A stretch of DNA of 64,000 bases from an uncultured Bacteroidales bacterium (GTDB lineage Bacteria; Bacteroidota; Bacteroidia; Bacteroidales; Paludibacteraceae), in assembly GCA_944322025.1 (NCBI GenBank), contig CALUOH010000028.1, forward strand, positions 24,014 to 88,013. Reading direction: 5' to 3'. The translations under genes were made by a program, and so were the position numbers. Position 1 is the stretch's first letter. Each line of letters starts with the position of its first letter. Below, piece by piece: positions 1-8,504 of the stretch. Below the pieces are notes generated by a model, which was not told where the DNA came from, made no database searches, and was given only the letters and a program-made list of their open reading frames with translations.

Positions 1-246
1 CTCTCCCTCAACACCGGTGAGTACGCCGACTTCGCGCCATACGTTGTAGAGTTCGCTGTCGGGGGATGTGCCGGTCATCCAGTGGACGCAGTTGTCTATG
101 TGACAACCGCCGCGTGTCCAACCTGACAACTCACCGCCCACTATCGTGTGCTGTTCGTATATGGTACAGTCCAATCCGCACAAGCGTGCGTATATGCCTG
201 CGGCGAGGCCTGAGACCCCGCCGCCTATAATGGCCAGACGTTTCAT
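1..246 (-). CDS. FAD/NAD(P)-dependent oxidoreductase, phytoene-desaturase-like (partial, C-terminus outside window)
   Basis: The first 82 residues are visible and the frame is open to the window edge. They begin MKRLAIIGGGVSGLAAGIY, a textbook beta-alpha-beta dinucleotide fold with GxGxxG at residues 8-13, and an acidic residue (E31 of YEQH) where the FAD ribose is bound. The following GG-x-LSGW stretch is typical of CrtI/phytoene-desaturase-like and amine-oxidase-like flavoproteins. It lies 17 bases downstream of the LolA-like gene on the same strand, so it is probably the last visible member of the lipid/pigment operon that starts near 8.5 kb. Desaturase-like flavoproteins are known companions of polyene pigment clusters. 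The substrate cannot be read from the fragment. Confidence 0.8.
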   Translation of the reverse strand, partial: MKRLAIIGGGVSGLAAGIYARLCGLDCTIYEQHTIVGGELSGWTRGGCHIDNCVHWMTGTSPDSELYNVWREVGVLTGVEGE

Positions 247-263
247 GGCATCATACTGTGTCT

Positions 264-890
264 CTAAGGTTTAAGTTTAACGTTGAAGAGTCCGTTGTCG
301 AGGGAGTGGTTGAGCCGGGGCTCACCGGTGAGGGTGTAGTCGGTGCTGTTGCCTGTGGCCTCTGTGATGGTCAACGAGGAGAGACGCATGGTGCGGGAGT
401 CGTAGCGTATGATGAAGCCGTTGTAGAGCTGACGCTTGTCGGCGGCCGTCACGGTGAATACGTGCAGCCCGTCCTGCTGTGAATAGGAGATCTGAGCGGA
501 GTTTTCGTCCGCGATGGCCTGCACATCGCCTTTGAAGCTGTTGAGGAGCGCATTGCGCAGCAGCCTCATGCCGTCGTTTTTCCTTGTGTCGAACCTGTTT
601 GTCCTTTTCCCGTTGCGCACGATGAAGTCATCGCCGTTTATCAGAATGACATTGCCCTCGGGAGTGGAATATGTCATGTTCAGCTTGCCCGTGCGGTCGA
701 AGTAGAGCCGTCCGGCAGAGGGGACGGTGCGGTTCATCATCTTTATCAGTTTCTCCTGCGCGAAATCGCTTTCGAGTGTGCTCAGGGTACTGTTAGCCTG
801 AGCCACGGCCTTTATAGCCTGCTCCTTTGTCATGGCCGGGGCTGCCAAGGCGAAGGTAAGGAGCAGCACGGCCAGCATTGTTTTTCTCAT
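264..890 (-). CDS. LolA-like outer-membrane lipoprotein carrier protein
   Basis: The protein has an N-terminal signal peptide (MRKTMLAVLLLTFALAAPAM) and then a LolA/LppX-type body. It shows the 'LESDFAQEK' beginning, 'GRLYFDRTGKLNMTY', and alternating strands ending in SLDNGLFNVKL. LolA proteins ferry acyl-chain-containing lipoproteins across the periplasm. Diverged LolA homologues are standard members of aryl-polyene/flexirubin-type clusters, where they are thought to help move the lipid product, and the neighbours here support that role. The start is ambiguous: ATG at 890 gives the usual charged n-region, while ATG at 899 would add three residues and has AGGAAA directly upstream. An upstream in-frame extension to 977 looks non-coding. 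Confidence 0.85.
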   Translation of the reverse strand: MRKTMLAVLLLTFALAAPAMTKEQAIKAVAQANSTLSTLESDFAQEKLIKMMNRTVPSAGRLYFDRTGKLNMTYSTPEGNVILINGDDFIVRNGKRTNRFDTRKNDGMRLLRNALLNSFKGDVQAIADENSAQISYSQQDGLHVFTVTAADKRQLYNGFIIRYDSRTMRLSSLTITEATGNSTDYTLTGEPRLNHSLDNGLFNVKLKP

Positions 891-988
891 ATTGCCCATT
901 TTCCTATTTCTTAAAATGCAATGTAAGCCGCCGACCGCTGAAAACCAGCAGTCGACGGCTGCATCAACTGTGTCCACTTATAAATTCG

Positions 989-1714
989 TCAGTTCAGGCC
1001 TCCCGTTATAGATATGCACTCTCCTGTTATGTAGGAAGCCTTTTCGGATGCAAGGAATGCGACAAGGTCAGCCACCTCCTCGGGATTGCCGAAGCGTCCG
1101 GCGGGGATGGTCTTCACGAGGGCCTCCTCGTCAAGCCCCTCCACCATGTCGGTCTTGATGAAGCCCGGAGCAATGGCGTTGACCGTTATCCTCTTCGGCG
1201 CGACCTCTTTGGCAAGCGCCTTTGTCGCGGCAATGATGCCACCCTTGCTTGCCGAGTAGTTGGTCTGTCCGGGCAGGCCTATGATGCCGGAGACTGACGC
1301 CATGTTAATGACGCGCCCGAACTTCTTCCTTATCATGGGCTGTATCACCTGCTTTGTTACGTTGTAGAATCCGTTGAGCGATGTGCCTATCACCCTGTAC
1401 CAGTCGGTCTCCTCCATGAGCGGCAGGAGGTTGTCGCGGCGTATGCCTGCATTGTTGACAAGCACGGAGATGTTCTCCCCCTTATGCTGCTCCTTCCACT
1501 GGTCTATGGCGGCTGCCGTCTGCCCTGCATCGCTTACATCGAAGCGGAGCAGCTCGCCGTCGCCTCCGGCCTCGCGCACCATATCCAGAGTGCGCCGCGC
1601 CTCGTCTTCGTTACTCACATAATTGATTATCACCGAATAGCCCTCCGCCGCAAGCCTCACGCATATCGCGCGGCCTATTCCGCGGCTGCCTCCGGTCACT
1701 AATGCGTACTTCAT
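989..1714 (-). CDS. fabG: 3-oxoacyl-ACP reductase, FabG-type SDR
   Basis: This 241-residue short-chain dehydrogenase would reduce beta-ketoacyl-ACP to the beta-hydroxy form using NADPH. The cofactor motif TGGSRGIG is at residues 7-14 and NNAG at 87-90. The catalytic tetrad is complete: N114, S140, Y153 and K157 (YSASK). The C-terminal TGG is also typical of FabG. It sits between glmS and the LolA-like gene on the same strand. With the ketosynthase, ACP and dehydratase upstream it completes a type II elongation cycle, so it is likely a pathway-dedicated paralogue rather than the housekeeping FabG. The window alone cannot exclude the housekeeping role. Confidence 0.9.
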   Translation of the reverse strand: MKYALVTGGSRGIGRAICVRLAAEGYSVIINYVSNEDEARRTLDMVREAGGDGELLRFDVSDAGQTAAAIDQWKEQHKGENISVLVNNAGIRRDNLLPLMEETDWYRVIGTSLNGFYNVTKQVIQPMIRKKFGRVINMASVSGIIGLPGQTNYSASKGGIIAATKALAKEVAPKRITVNAIAPGFIKTDMVEGLDEEALVKTIPAGRFGNPEEVADLVAFLASEKASYITGECISITGGLN

Positions 1715-1770
1715 AACTTCCTATGCTTTTTATACTTGTATATCTTCGTCCATGCTGATGCGCCCGCCGA

Positions 1771-3618
1771 CTACTCCACCGTCACCGATTTGGCGAGGTT
1801 GCGCGGCTGGTCCACATTGCACCCCCTGCCCACTGCCACATGATAAGCCAGCAGCTGCAACGGCACTACCGTCAGTATGGGCATGAGCAACGGATGGGTG
1901 TCAGGCACATAAATCACGTTGTCCACCATCTTCTCCAGCACCGTGTCGCCCTTCGTGGCGATGGCGGTGATGCGCCCCTGCCGTGCCATTATCTCCTGTA
2001 TGTTCGACACCGTCTTGTCATACTCGCCGCACTTAGTGGCTATCACCACAGAGGGCACTTCCGGCTCAATCAGCGCGATAGGCCCGTGCTTCATCTCCCC
2101 TATCGGGTAACCCTCGGCGTGTATATATGATATCTCCTTTATTTTCAGTGCGCCCTCCAATGCTATCGGATACTGGTTGCCGCGCCCCAGATAGAGCATG
2201 CTGCGGCACGGCAGGAGCGTCGCGGCGAAACGCCTTATCGCGCTCTCGTCAGAGAGTATGTACTCCATGTACTGGGGCAGCTGCACCATGTCGTTTATCA
2301 ACGCGCTGTACTCCCCGCCGCCCATCACGCCCTTGGCACGGCCAATCTCCGCAGCGAGCATCGTGAGCACAAGCACCTGCGCCGTAAACGCCTTCGTCGA
2401 AGCCACGCCTATCTCTATCCCCGCCTTGGTGAGCGTGCATGCGTCCGCCATGCGCACTATCGTCGAGTTGTCCACATTGCACACGGCATAGACAAACGCC
2501 CCGCGCTCCTTGGCCGGGCCAATGGCGGCTATCGAGTCGGCCGTCTCGCCCGACTGAGAAATCACCACCACCACGTCAGTCGGCAGTATCACCGGACGGC
2601 GGTATCTGTACTCCGAGGCATACTCCACGACACACGGCGTATGCGCGTACTGCTCAAACGCATAGCGCGCCACGAGACCCGCGTGCCACGACGTGCCGCA
2701 CGCCACTATCACAATGCGCGACGCGTTCATGAACCGCTCCCTGTTCGCCTCAAACGCCTCGATGTATATCCTGTTCTCCCCAAGCAGCACACGCCCCGCC
2801 ATGCACTCCCTCATCACCTGCGGCTGCTGGTGTATCTCTTTCTCCATGTAATGGTCATAGCCGTCCTTCTCCACCTGGTCGGCCGTCATCTCCACATGCG
2901 TCACAGCAGGCGTAAGCCGCACGCCGTCCATATTCATCATCTCCATCTCCCCGCCTGCCGACAGGCGTACTATCTCGTCATCGTCCGGATAGACCACATC
3001 CTTCGTGTGCGGCAATATAGGGGTTATGTCCGACGCTATGTAATAGCTCCCGTCCTTACCCACGCCCACCGCCAGAGGGCAGCTGCGCCGCGCCACGACA
3101 ACAGCCTCCGGCTCACGGTCGTCCACCACGGCTATGGCAAACGAGCCCGTCACCCCGTGCAGGCTTATGCGCACCGCCTCCGCCAGCGGACAGCGGTATC
3201 TCTGCCTGTTGTACGAGATGAACTGCACAAGCACCTCACTGTCAGTATCCGACTTGAAGCCGTAGCCCAGCCCTGCCAGCTCCCTTTTCAGCACCGTGTA
3301 GTTCTCTATTATACCGTTGTGCACCAGCGATATATGCCCGTCCTGCGACTGATGCGGATGGGCGTTCGCCACATTCGGCGCGCCGTGCGTAGCCCACCGT
3401 GTATGCGCTATGCCGACATGCCCGCCGTGCTCCTGCACATCAGCCACCTCTTTCAGCCGCGACACATTGCCCTGCACCTTGTACAGATGAAACTCCTTCC
3501 TCTCGTCCAGCACACCGACCCCGGCACTGTCATAACCCCTGTATTCCAGAAGTTTCAGCCCCGAAATCAGCACCGGATACGCCTCACCCTTTCCTATATA
3601 TCCTACTATTCCACACAT
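1771..3618 (-). CDS. glmS: Glutamine-fructose-6-phosphate aminotransferase (isomerizing)
   Basis: GlmS makes glucosamine-6-phosphate from fructose-6-phosphate and glutamine, the entry step to peptidoglycan and LPS amino sugars. I chose the ATG at 3618 because it gives MCGIVGYIGKG, leaving the catalytic Cys at position 1 after Met removal, with GGAGAAAAGAAG as ribosome binding site. The product is 615 residues, normal for the family: an N-terminal glutaminase domain, two SIS sugar-isomerase domains (GTSWHAG and SQSGETADS in the first), and the conserved C-terminus ending KSVTVE. No GlmS ribozyme is apparent upstream, only a dispersed repeat. Its place between the thioesterase and fabG of a lipid operon is odd. 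Confidence 0.96.
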   Translation of the reverse strand: MCGIVGYIGKGEAYPVLISGLKLLEYRGYDSAGVGVLDERKEFHLYKVQGNVSRLKEVADVQEHGGHVGIAHTRWATHGAPNVANAHPHQSQDGHISLVHNGIIENYTVLKRELAGLGYGFKSDTDSEVLVQFISYNRQRYRCPLAEAVRISLHGVTGSFAIAVVDDREPEAVVVARRSCPLAVGVGKDGSYYIASDITPILPHTKDVVYPDDDEIVRLSAGGEMEMMNMDGVRLTPAVTHVEMTADQVEKDGYDHYMEKEIHQQPQVMRECMAGRVLLGENRIYIEAFEANRERFMNASRIVIVACGTSWHAGLVARYAFEQYAHTPCVVEYASEYRYRRPVILPTDVVVVISQSGETADSIAAIGPAKERGAFVYAVCNVDNSTIVRMADACTLTKAGIEIGVASTKAFTAQVLVLTMLAAEIGRAKGVMGGGEYSALINDMVQLPQYMEYILSDESAIRRFAATLLPCRSMLYLGRGNQYPIALEGALKIKEISYIHAEGYPIGEMKHGPIALIEPEVPSVVIATKCGEYDKTVSNIQEIMARQGRITAIATKGDTVLEKMVDNVIYVPDTHPLLMPILTVVPLQLLAYHVAVGRGCNVDQPRNLAKSVTVE

Positions 3619-3756
3619 CTTCTTTTCTCCTCTGTCATTACCTTCATGCCCGCCGTAGCGGAACATCCACTCACACTCTCCTAAATATACTCCTCCCTTT
3701 TATTCCACACTCCTGATGGTTGCAGAATTACGGGCTTAACCTATTGATATACACAA

Positions 3757-3895
3757 CCCTTACCTAATCTCCCGCTACCTTCCCGCTACCCCGCAGCAAC
3801 CCTCAAGCAAGCAAAACGCTCATCTTGCGCGTTATTCTTTCAAAAAGTGACAAAACGTACAGCTCATCGTCCCGATAGCTGTTTTACGCAGCCGG
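3757..3895 (+). repeat. Dispersed 11-bp-array repeat, copy 1
   Basis: Upstream of glmS lies an array of degenerate 11-bp units (CCCGCTACCTT, CCCGCTACCCC, GCAGCAACCCT) at about 3771-3805. It is followed by a flank containing TTGCGCGTTATTC, GTGACAAAACGTA and CTGTTTTACGCAGCCGG. Order and spacing match the copies near 11.5, 24.1 (inverted) and 59.8 kb (inverted). The 296-bp spacer 3619-3914 holds little else. Confidence 0.75.
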
Positions 3896-3914
3896 TACAA
3901 AATCCGCTGCCCAG

Positions 3915-4352
3915 TCAAAGGCCGTGCGCCGCCCGCCAGTTCTCTATGAACTCCGGAGTCGAGGCTATGAGGTTGCCCTCCGTATCGGTAAACAGCTGCG
4001 TCGTCTCCGCCGTAGCTATCAGTGCGCCGTCCGCAGGGCGCGTTATCGTGTAGTCAAACATCAGCTTGCTCCCGCGGCACCTGTGGTATGCTATCTCCAC
4101 GCTCAGTTCGTCATCTATCGTCGCCACGCTCTTGTACGCTATGTGCATATCCACCACCGGAGCGAGCAGCCCCTCTTTCAGATACGTAGTATATGCCAGC
4201 CCAAACTGCCGTCCGAACTCCTCGCGTGCGTCTTCGAGATACTTGACGTAAGCCCCGTGCCACACCATCCGTATCGAATCCACCTCGCTGAACCTCACCC
4301 GCACAGTCACCGCCGTCCTCAACGCTCCGTCCGCGCCTCTCTCCTCTGCCAT
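3915..4352 (-). CDS. Acyl-CoA/ACP thioesterase, 4-hydroxybenzoyl-CoA thioesterase (hotdog) family
   Basis: This 145-residue single-hotdog protein resembles YbgC/4HBT enzymes. It begins with RFSEVDSIRMVWHGAYVKYL (residues 20-39), corresponding to the family pattern RFxDxDxxGHVxxxxYxxY, with the catalytic-site acid at D25. The rest follows the beta-sheet pattern of the fold. It would release or proofread acyl chains in the type II pathway. Its start lies one base after the dehydratase stop, indicating translational coupling. Stand-alone 4HBT proteins are regular members of aryl-polyene-type clusters. Downstream is a 296-bp gap with a dispersed repeat before glmS, so the operon may be partly interrupted here. 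Confidence 0.82.
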   Translation of the reverse strand: MAEERGADGALRTAVTVRVRFSEVDSIRMVWHGAYVKYLEDAREEFGRQFGLAYTTYLKEGLLAPVVDMHIAYKSVATIDDELSVEIAYHRCRGSKLMFDYTITRPADGALIATAETTQLFTDTEGNLIASTPEFIENWRAAHGL

Positions 4353-4353
4353 G

Positions 4354-4788
4354 TCACTTGTCTGTAATGAATATCTTCATCTGGCACTCGCAGACAGTCT
4401 CTCCGTCCACCCGTGTCACCGCCCGCGCAAGCGATATGTCGCCCACCTCGGACACTATGTCAATCTCCGTCACAAGGCTCTCCCCCGTCTTCGGCAGACG
4501 CGATATGACGCACTTCTTTATCTCGCCTATATAGCCCACCGGCGCAGGCTCTCCGCGCCTGACGGCCTTATATCCGGCAAGGACGGAGGCCGACTGAGCC
4601 TCATGCTCAATCAGCCCCGCCTCCATGAAACGTCCTTCCTGTACAAAGATGTTCTCCGGCCTGAGCGTCAGTCCAGTCTCCGCATGGGTGTCGTCTGCCT
4701 CATACAGACTGTCCACCATGACGATAGGCTCGCGCTGCGGGATGAACCGCTTTATCTCATCGCCCTCGAACAGACACTCTTTCCGCAT
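4354..4788 (-). CDS. Hotdog-fold 3-hydroxyacyl-ACP dehydratase-like protein (degenerate active site)
   Basis: At 144 residues it matches the FabZ/FabA-like dehydratase length, and its N-terminus (EIKRFIPQREPIVMVDSL) parallels the FabZ start 'iLPHRpPFLlVDrv'. The segment aligned with the FabZ active site reads EGRFMEAGLIEHEAQS (residues 51-66). The canonical GHFPG..P with its catalytic His is not present, although an acidic residue remains in EHEAQ. Similar atypical hotdog dehydratases occur in aryl-polyene clusters, where they act in pairs with another subunit. It lies 5 bases from acpP and 1 base from the thioesterase. Activity alone is uncertain, and the partner may lie outside the window. 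Confidence 0.75.
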   Translation of the reverse strand: MRKECLFEGDEIKRFIPQREPIVMVDSLYEADDTHAETGLTLRPENIFVQEGRFMEAGLIEHEAQSASVLAGYKAVRRGEPAPVGYIGEIKKCVISRLPKTGESLVTEIDIVSEVGDISLARAVTRVDGETVCECQMKIFITDK

Positions 4789-4793
4789 CGCGT

Positions 4794-5039
4794 TCAGGCG
4801 TTTATCCTTTCCCAGATGAAATCGTACAGCGCACCGAATGTCTTCACGCCGCTCACGTCCGTGCCTTTCAGCTTCACGCCGAACGTCTCCTCTATCAGAG
4901 CCACGAGGTCTACGAGCGACAGGCTGTCCAGTTCAAGCGTAGCCTTGATGTCCGCGTCCGGAGTAAGGTCCGCCACTTCCACTTCAAACTCTTCGGCGAT
5001 TACTGCATTCGCCTTCTCAATCATCTCTTCTTTATTCAT
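4794..5039 (-). CDS. Acyl carrier protein
   Basis: The 81-residue acidic four-helix protein carries the phosphopantetheine attachment motif DSL with Ser39 in LELDSLSLVDL. The residue after DSL is S-L rather than the D-S-L-D/G-xxE of housekeeping ACPs, which suggests a specialised carrier. It lies between the ketosynthase and the hotdog dehydratase and would hold the growing acyl chain for this pathway. It needs activation by a 4'-phosphopantetheinyl transferase not seen here. Confidence 0.9.
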   Translation of the reverse strand: MNKEEMIEKANAVIAEEFEVEVADLTPDADIKATLELDSLSLVDLVALIEETFGVKLKGTDVSGVKTFGALYDFIWERINA

Positions 5040-5124
5040 ATAGTGTATCTTAATTTGCGCCCACTCACGCGGGCCGGTTAATAAATAAGTCTTCTGTCTC
5101 CTAAGCCGGCAGCTGCCGTGCTGA

Positions 5125-6342
5125 CTACATATTCTTGACTATCAGCGTACTGTTCGTACCTCCGAAGCCGAACGAGTTAGAGAGGAATATGTCGAAATGC
5201 TTGTCCACCCTCTTGCCTGAGATATTCAGTTTGGCGGAATCCTCATCCGGATTCTCGAAGTTGAGGTTCGGGGCAATGAAGCCGTTCTTCATCATCAGCA
5301 TCGAATATATTATCTCGCTCGCGCCTGCCATCCACATCTCGTGGCCGGTCTGTGACTTCGTTGAACTTACCTCCACGCGGTAGTCTCCGAACACGTCATA
5401 TATGGCCTTGGCCTCATTCTTGTCTCCCACCGGAGTACTCGTGGCATGGGCATTGATGTAGCCTATCTCGCGCAGGTCTATCCCCGCGTCCTTTATCGCC
5501 ATGCGGAGCGAACGCGCCGGGCCGTCCACATTGGGCACTGATATATGGTCGCCGTTCGACGAGAAGCCGTAGCCGAGTACCTCTCCGAGTATTGGGGCAC
5601 CACGGCGCACAGCAGACTCATAGCTTTCGAGTATGACCGTGGCCGCACCGCCGCCCGGCACAAGACCGTCCCTGTCGCGGTCAAACGGACGGCTCGCCGC
5701 CGCCGGATTGTCCTCACGTACGGAGAATGCGCTGATGCCGTCGAAACTTCCTATCGAGAAGGGGTTGACCTCCTGCGCACCGCCGCATACGACCATCTCC
5801 TGCAAACCGTTGCGTATGAGCAGCGCACCCAGACCTATGGCGTGAGAGCCGCTGGCACATGCGCCGGACACCGTGAGGTTCATGCCTTTCAGCTTGAATA
5901 TGCAGGCGAGGTTCATGGTCACCGTCGAGTTCATCGACTGGAATATCGCGCCAGAGCCTACAAGTGTAGTGTCTTTCTTCTCGCGCATAGTGTCCACGGC
6001 CTTGACCACAGGCTCCGCGCTGCTGTCGTTGCCGTACATGACGCCAACCTCATGGCTGTCCAGATAGTCCTGGTCAATGCCGGCGTTCTTCAACGCCTGT
6101 GCCGTGGCGCAATAAGCATACTTCGCCTGTTCCGGCATATAGACTCTCTGGCTTCTGCTAAGCTCCTTCTTCAAGTCAGGCACTTCCAGCTTCGCCGTCA
6201 GTGCCGAACGGAACCCCATCTCCTTGCGTGCAGGGTCAAACACTATACCTGACCGCCCTGTGTAGAGCGACTCTCTGACTTCATCCAAGTCCTTACCCAG
6301 ACAGGAATATATACCCATCCCTGTAATTACTACTCTATTCAT
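5125..6342 (-). CDS. Beta-ketoacyl-ACP synthase, FabF-type
   Basis: The 405-residue condensing enzyme has the Cys-His-His triad of KAS II/FabF: C162 in SGACASGSHA, H299 in NAHATSTPVGD and H334 in SQTGHEMWMAG. It catalyses decarboxylative condensation of acyl and malonyl-ACP. The DKNEAKAIYDVFG stretch and the C-terminal NSFGFGGTN are typical. It differs from housekeeping FabF in the active-site neighbourhood (GHEMWMAGASE rather than GHxxGAAG), consistent with a pathway-specific enzyme. It lies between the acyltransferase and ACP in the same operon. No second chain-length-factor-like partner is visible in this window. Confidence 0.9.
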   Translation of the reverse strand: MNRVVITGMGIYSCLGKDLDEVRESLYTGRSGIVFDPARKEMGFRSALTAKLEVPDLKKELSRSQRVYMPEQAKYAYCATAQALKNAGIDQDYLDSHEVGVMYGNDSSAEPVVKAVDTMREKKDTTLVGSGAIFQSMNSTVTMNLACIFKLKGMNLTVSGACASGSHAIGLGALLIRNGLQEMVVCGGAQEVNPFSIGSFDGISAFSVREDNPAAASRPFDRDRDGLVPGGGAATVILESYESAVRRGAPILGEVLGYGFSSNGDHISVPNVDGPARSLRMAIKDAGIDLREIGYINAHATSTPVGDKNEAKAIYDVFGDYRVEVSSTKSQTGHEMWMAGASEIIYSMLMMKNGFIAPNLNFENPDEDSAKLNISGKRVDKHFDIFLSNSFGFGGTNSTLIVKNM

Positions 6343-6392
6343 ATATCGTATTTTTCAATTTATGATTTACACCATTGCCAATACCGCCACAC

Positions 6393-7766
6393 TCACCTCT
6401 TCATCACTTCGTCAAGCCTGCTCCACAGGCTCTCCCTCAGGCGGATAGCCTCCTGCATATCGCCGCACGATGCCGCACGCGCAAAACGCCTCTCTCCCCT
6501 CCATTTGATATACCACAGGCGGTAGTGCCACGCGAACACCCCCAGCCACGGCAACGCCAGCAGATGCGCCACCGCATATATCCAATGGTAAGAGAACAGG
6601 TCTATGACAAACACCGCCCCGTACAATATGGGAAGCACCAGCAGCGCGTTCAGCGCAAACTGTATTCCACCAGCGAAGAGCCTGAACGGCCCGCCCATCG
6701 CGTCAAACTTGCCCACTATCCTTTTCGGCGCGAAGTATGCTACCACATTTGGTATCAGCGCATAGACGAACAACGGGAGCAACAGCACCATTATCGCCGC
6801 CCACAAAACCTTGGCCGCCTTGCCATAGCGACGGTCATAGTTCCAATCGCGCACACGGTACTTTTCTGTCACCTCTTTCAGTCTCAGCGCGTCCCGGTAT
6901 ATCTCGGCAGCTTCATCAGGATGCTCCTGCCTGAGCGCGTCAAGGCGTGAGACAAACAGCTTGTCCGCCTCTAATTTCTCTGGCAATACTCCGGGGCGGA
7001 AACCGTTGTCGCGTGCAAACCTGACACCGTAGCTGCCGCGCAGATAGTCTATTGCGTCATAGTTCTCCAAGTCGGTGATGTTCAGCATCATGTCCGACAC
7101 TGAATCCCTCACCTTGTGGTTCACCTCCCTCATGGCAGTGCGCGGCTTCACCTTGTAAAGCTCATAATACGGCATAAGCGATATTGGCTCGCCGCTGACC
7201 ATCATCATGTCACTCTGCATGTGGAAGTAGTTGCTGTAATGTATCGCCGTAGGCAATATCTTTATCTCCTCCGTGAAACCGCTCTTCTCCGCCGCCCCGA
7301 ACGCCATGCGCAGATAGCCCTGCGAGAAGTCGCCCAGCCAATGCTTGTCCTGATTCGTCCCTTCAGGGAAAATGGCCACTGTACCTCCGCGCAGCAGACG
7401 GTCGTGCGCCTCGTCAAACGACTCACGGTTACGCCCCACACTCTCCAGTCCCTCTGTCTTCATCCTGTATGCCGGCAGTATATACAGGAACTTCATAAAG
7501 TTGCCGACAAACTTATTGGAGAAAATATCGGCCCTCGCGAATATACTCACTATCCTGCTGCGGAAGCCGAACTCTATCGCAAGAGGGTCATTGAGGGCGT
7601 TCTGATGGTTGGCCACCACGACAAGCGGTTCACCCGGACGCGGCACCCGCTCCTTATGCACAAAGTATATCCTGCGGTAGTACACGGTATCATGCATCCA
7701 CCCCAGATAGCTGAACAATATCCAGTAGCGGAAATCTCTCCAAGTAAACTTCTTCTTGAGCAGCAT
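6393..7766 (-). CDS. PlsC-like glycerophosphate/lipid acyltransferase with C-terminal membrane segments
   Basis: The 457-residue protein has an N-terminal LPLAT domain with motif I VANHQNALND (H54 and D60) and motif III FPEGT (133-137). The His-to-Asp distance is one residue longer than the classical HX4D. I recall the NHQNxLxD pattern from other Bacteroidetes acyltransferases. Residues about 330-425 contain hydrophobic stretches (AAIMVLLLPLFVYALIP and ALNALLVLPILYGAVFV), so it is membrane-bound. It is 6 bases downstream of the TetR gene and upstream of the ketosynthase, and probably attaches the finished chain to a lipid backbone. Exact acceptor unknown. Confidence 0.85.
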   Translation of the reverse strand: MLLKKKFTWRDFRYWILFSYLGWMHDTVYYRRIYFVHKERVPRPGEPLVVVANHQNALNDPLAIEFGFRSRIVSIFARADIFSNKFVGNFMKFLYILPAYRMKTEGLESVGRNRESFDEAHDRLLRGGTVAIFPEGTNQDKHWLGDFSQGYLRMAFGAAEKSGFTEEIKILPTAIHYSNYFHMQSDMMMVSGEPISLMPYYELYKVKPRTAMREVNHKVRDSVSDMMLNITDLENYDAIDYLRGSYGVRFARDNGFRPGVLPEKLEADKLFVSRLDALRQEHPDEAAEIYRDALRLKEVTEKYRVRDWNYDRRYGKAAKVLWAAIMVLLLPLFVYALIPNVVAYFAPKRIVGKFDAMGGPFRLFAGGIQFALNALLVLPILYGAVFVIDLFSYHWIYAVAHLLALPWLGVFAWHYRLWYIKWRGERRFARAASCGDMQEAIRLRESLWSRLDEVMKR

Positions 7767-7772
7767 ATCCTC

Positions 7773-8426
7773 CTACCGATTATTTACATCTCCATTGACA
7801 CATCCCGTTTCTCCGGCCGCCTGCCTGTCGCTCTTTATAAGCCCGTAAAGGAACAGAAGCAGCTCCCTGTACGAGCTGACCTCTTCGTCCACACTCCTCT
7901 TTACGTGTACGCCAGCCTCCCTGCTCTCCCGGACATCGGTGAACAGCATGACCATCTTGTCCACATCAAGGTCATTCCTCAGCTCCCCGGACTCCACACC
8001 TCGGATAATGGCAGCCCGCACAAACGACGCCATCTCCCCACGGTGATTCCAGATATACTCGCGCAGTCTCCGGTCATTGGCATACGCATGTTGCAGCAAC
8101 GCCCCGAGGTTCGACATGTCAGAACTTGGCGAACACTCCTCTATCCTCATCCTTACCCGTCTGAACGACTCCACAACCCACTCCAGAAGCTCCCTGAGCG
8201 GCAAGGCTTTCTCTGCAATCCTCTTCATCGTATTATCCCACTCCTCAATGACAAAATGCCTCACCGTCTCTATAAACAGCTCCTCTTTCGATTGGAAATA
8301 ATAATACATGGTCGCCCGCCCGATATGCATCTTCTCCTGCAACATTGACACCGACGCATCCGAATACCCGTGTTCAAGGTAAACGGCAAATGCCTTGCTC
8401 ATTATCATCTCCCTCGTTATCTTCAT
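7773..8426 (-). CDS. TetR/AcrR-family transcriptional regulator, first gene of the lipid operon
   Basis: The ATG at 8426 gives MKITREMIMSKAF and a 217-residue protein. An in-frame upstream ATG at 8483 lies almost on top of the predicted transcription start and is rejected. The helix-turn-helix is at about residues 18-50, including HGYSDASVSMLQEK and RATMYYYFQSKEELF. The remainder is the divergent ligand-binding helical domain. It is 6 bases upstream of the acyltransferase and would be co-transcribed with the whole cluster. A 32-bp near-perfect palindrome at its promoter strongly suggests autorepression. The ligand is unknown, but a fatty-acyl intermediate is plausible. Confidence 0.9.
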   Translation of the reverse strand: MKITREMIMSKAFAVYLEHGYSDASVSMLQEKMHIGRATMYYYFQSKEELFIETVRHFVIEEWDNTMKRIAEKALPLRELLEWVVESFRRVRMRIEECSPSSDMSNLGALLQHAYANDRRLREYIWNHRGEMASFVRAAIIRGVESGELRNDLDVDKMVMLFTDVRESREAGVHVKRSVDEEVSSYRELLLFLYGLIKSDRQAAGETGCVNGDVNNR

Positions 8427-8494
8427 ATCTCGTCCAATTGCCTTGCCGACAGGCAAGCCACATGCGAACTGCACTCCCTCCATGGGTTACGCCG

Positions 8495-8502
8495 CAAAGG
8501 TA
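8495..8502 (-). promoter_or_regulatory. -7 box TACCTTTG of the TetR/lipid operon
   Basis: Read on the minus strand, TACCTTTG matches the Bacteroidetes -7 consensus TAnnTTTG. It abuts the operator palindrome and places transcription start near 8488, giving a leader of about 60 bases to the ATG at 8426. No convincing -33 TTTG is seen because the palindrome occupies that position. Confidence 0.7.
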
Positions 8503-8504
8503 GA

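Noticed and set aside
2641..3684. 347-residue open frame on the plus strand
   Set aside because: Antisense to glmS. High His/Arg content is a codon shadow, and glmS is unmistakable.
3619..3914. glmS ribozyme upstream of glmS
   Set aside because: The spacer carries the dispersed repeat and lacks the P1-P3 core; I see no ribozyme.
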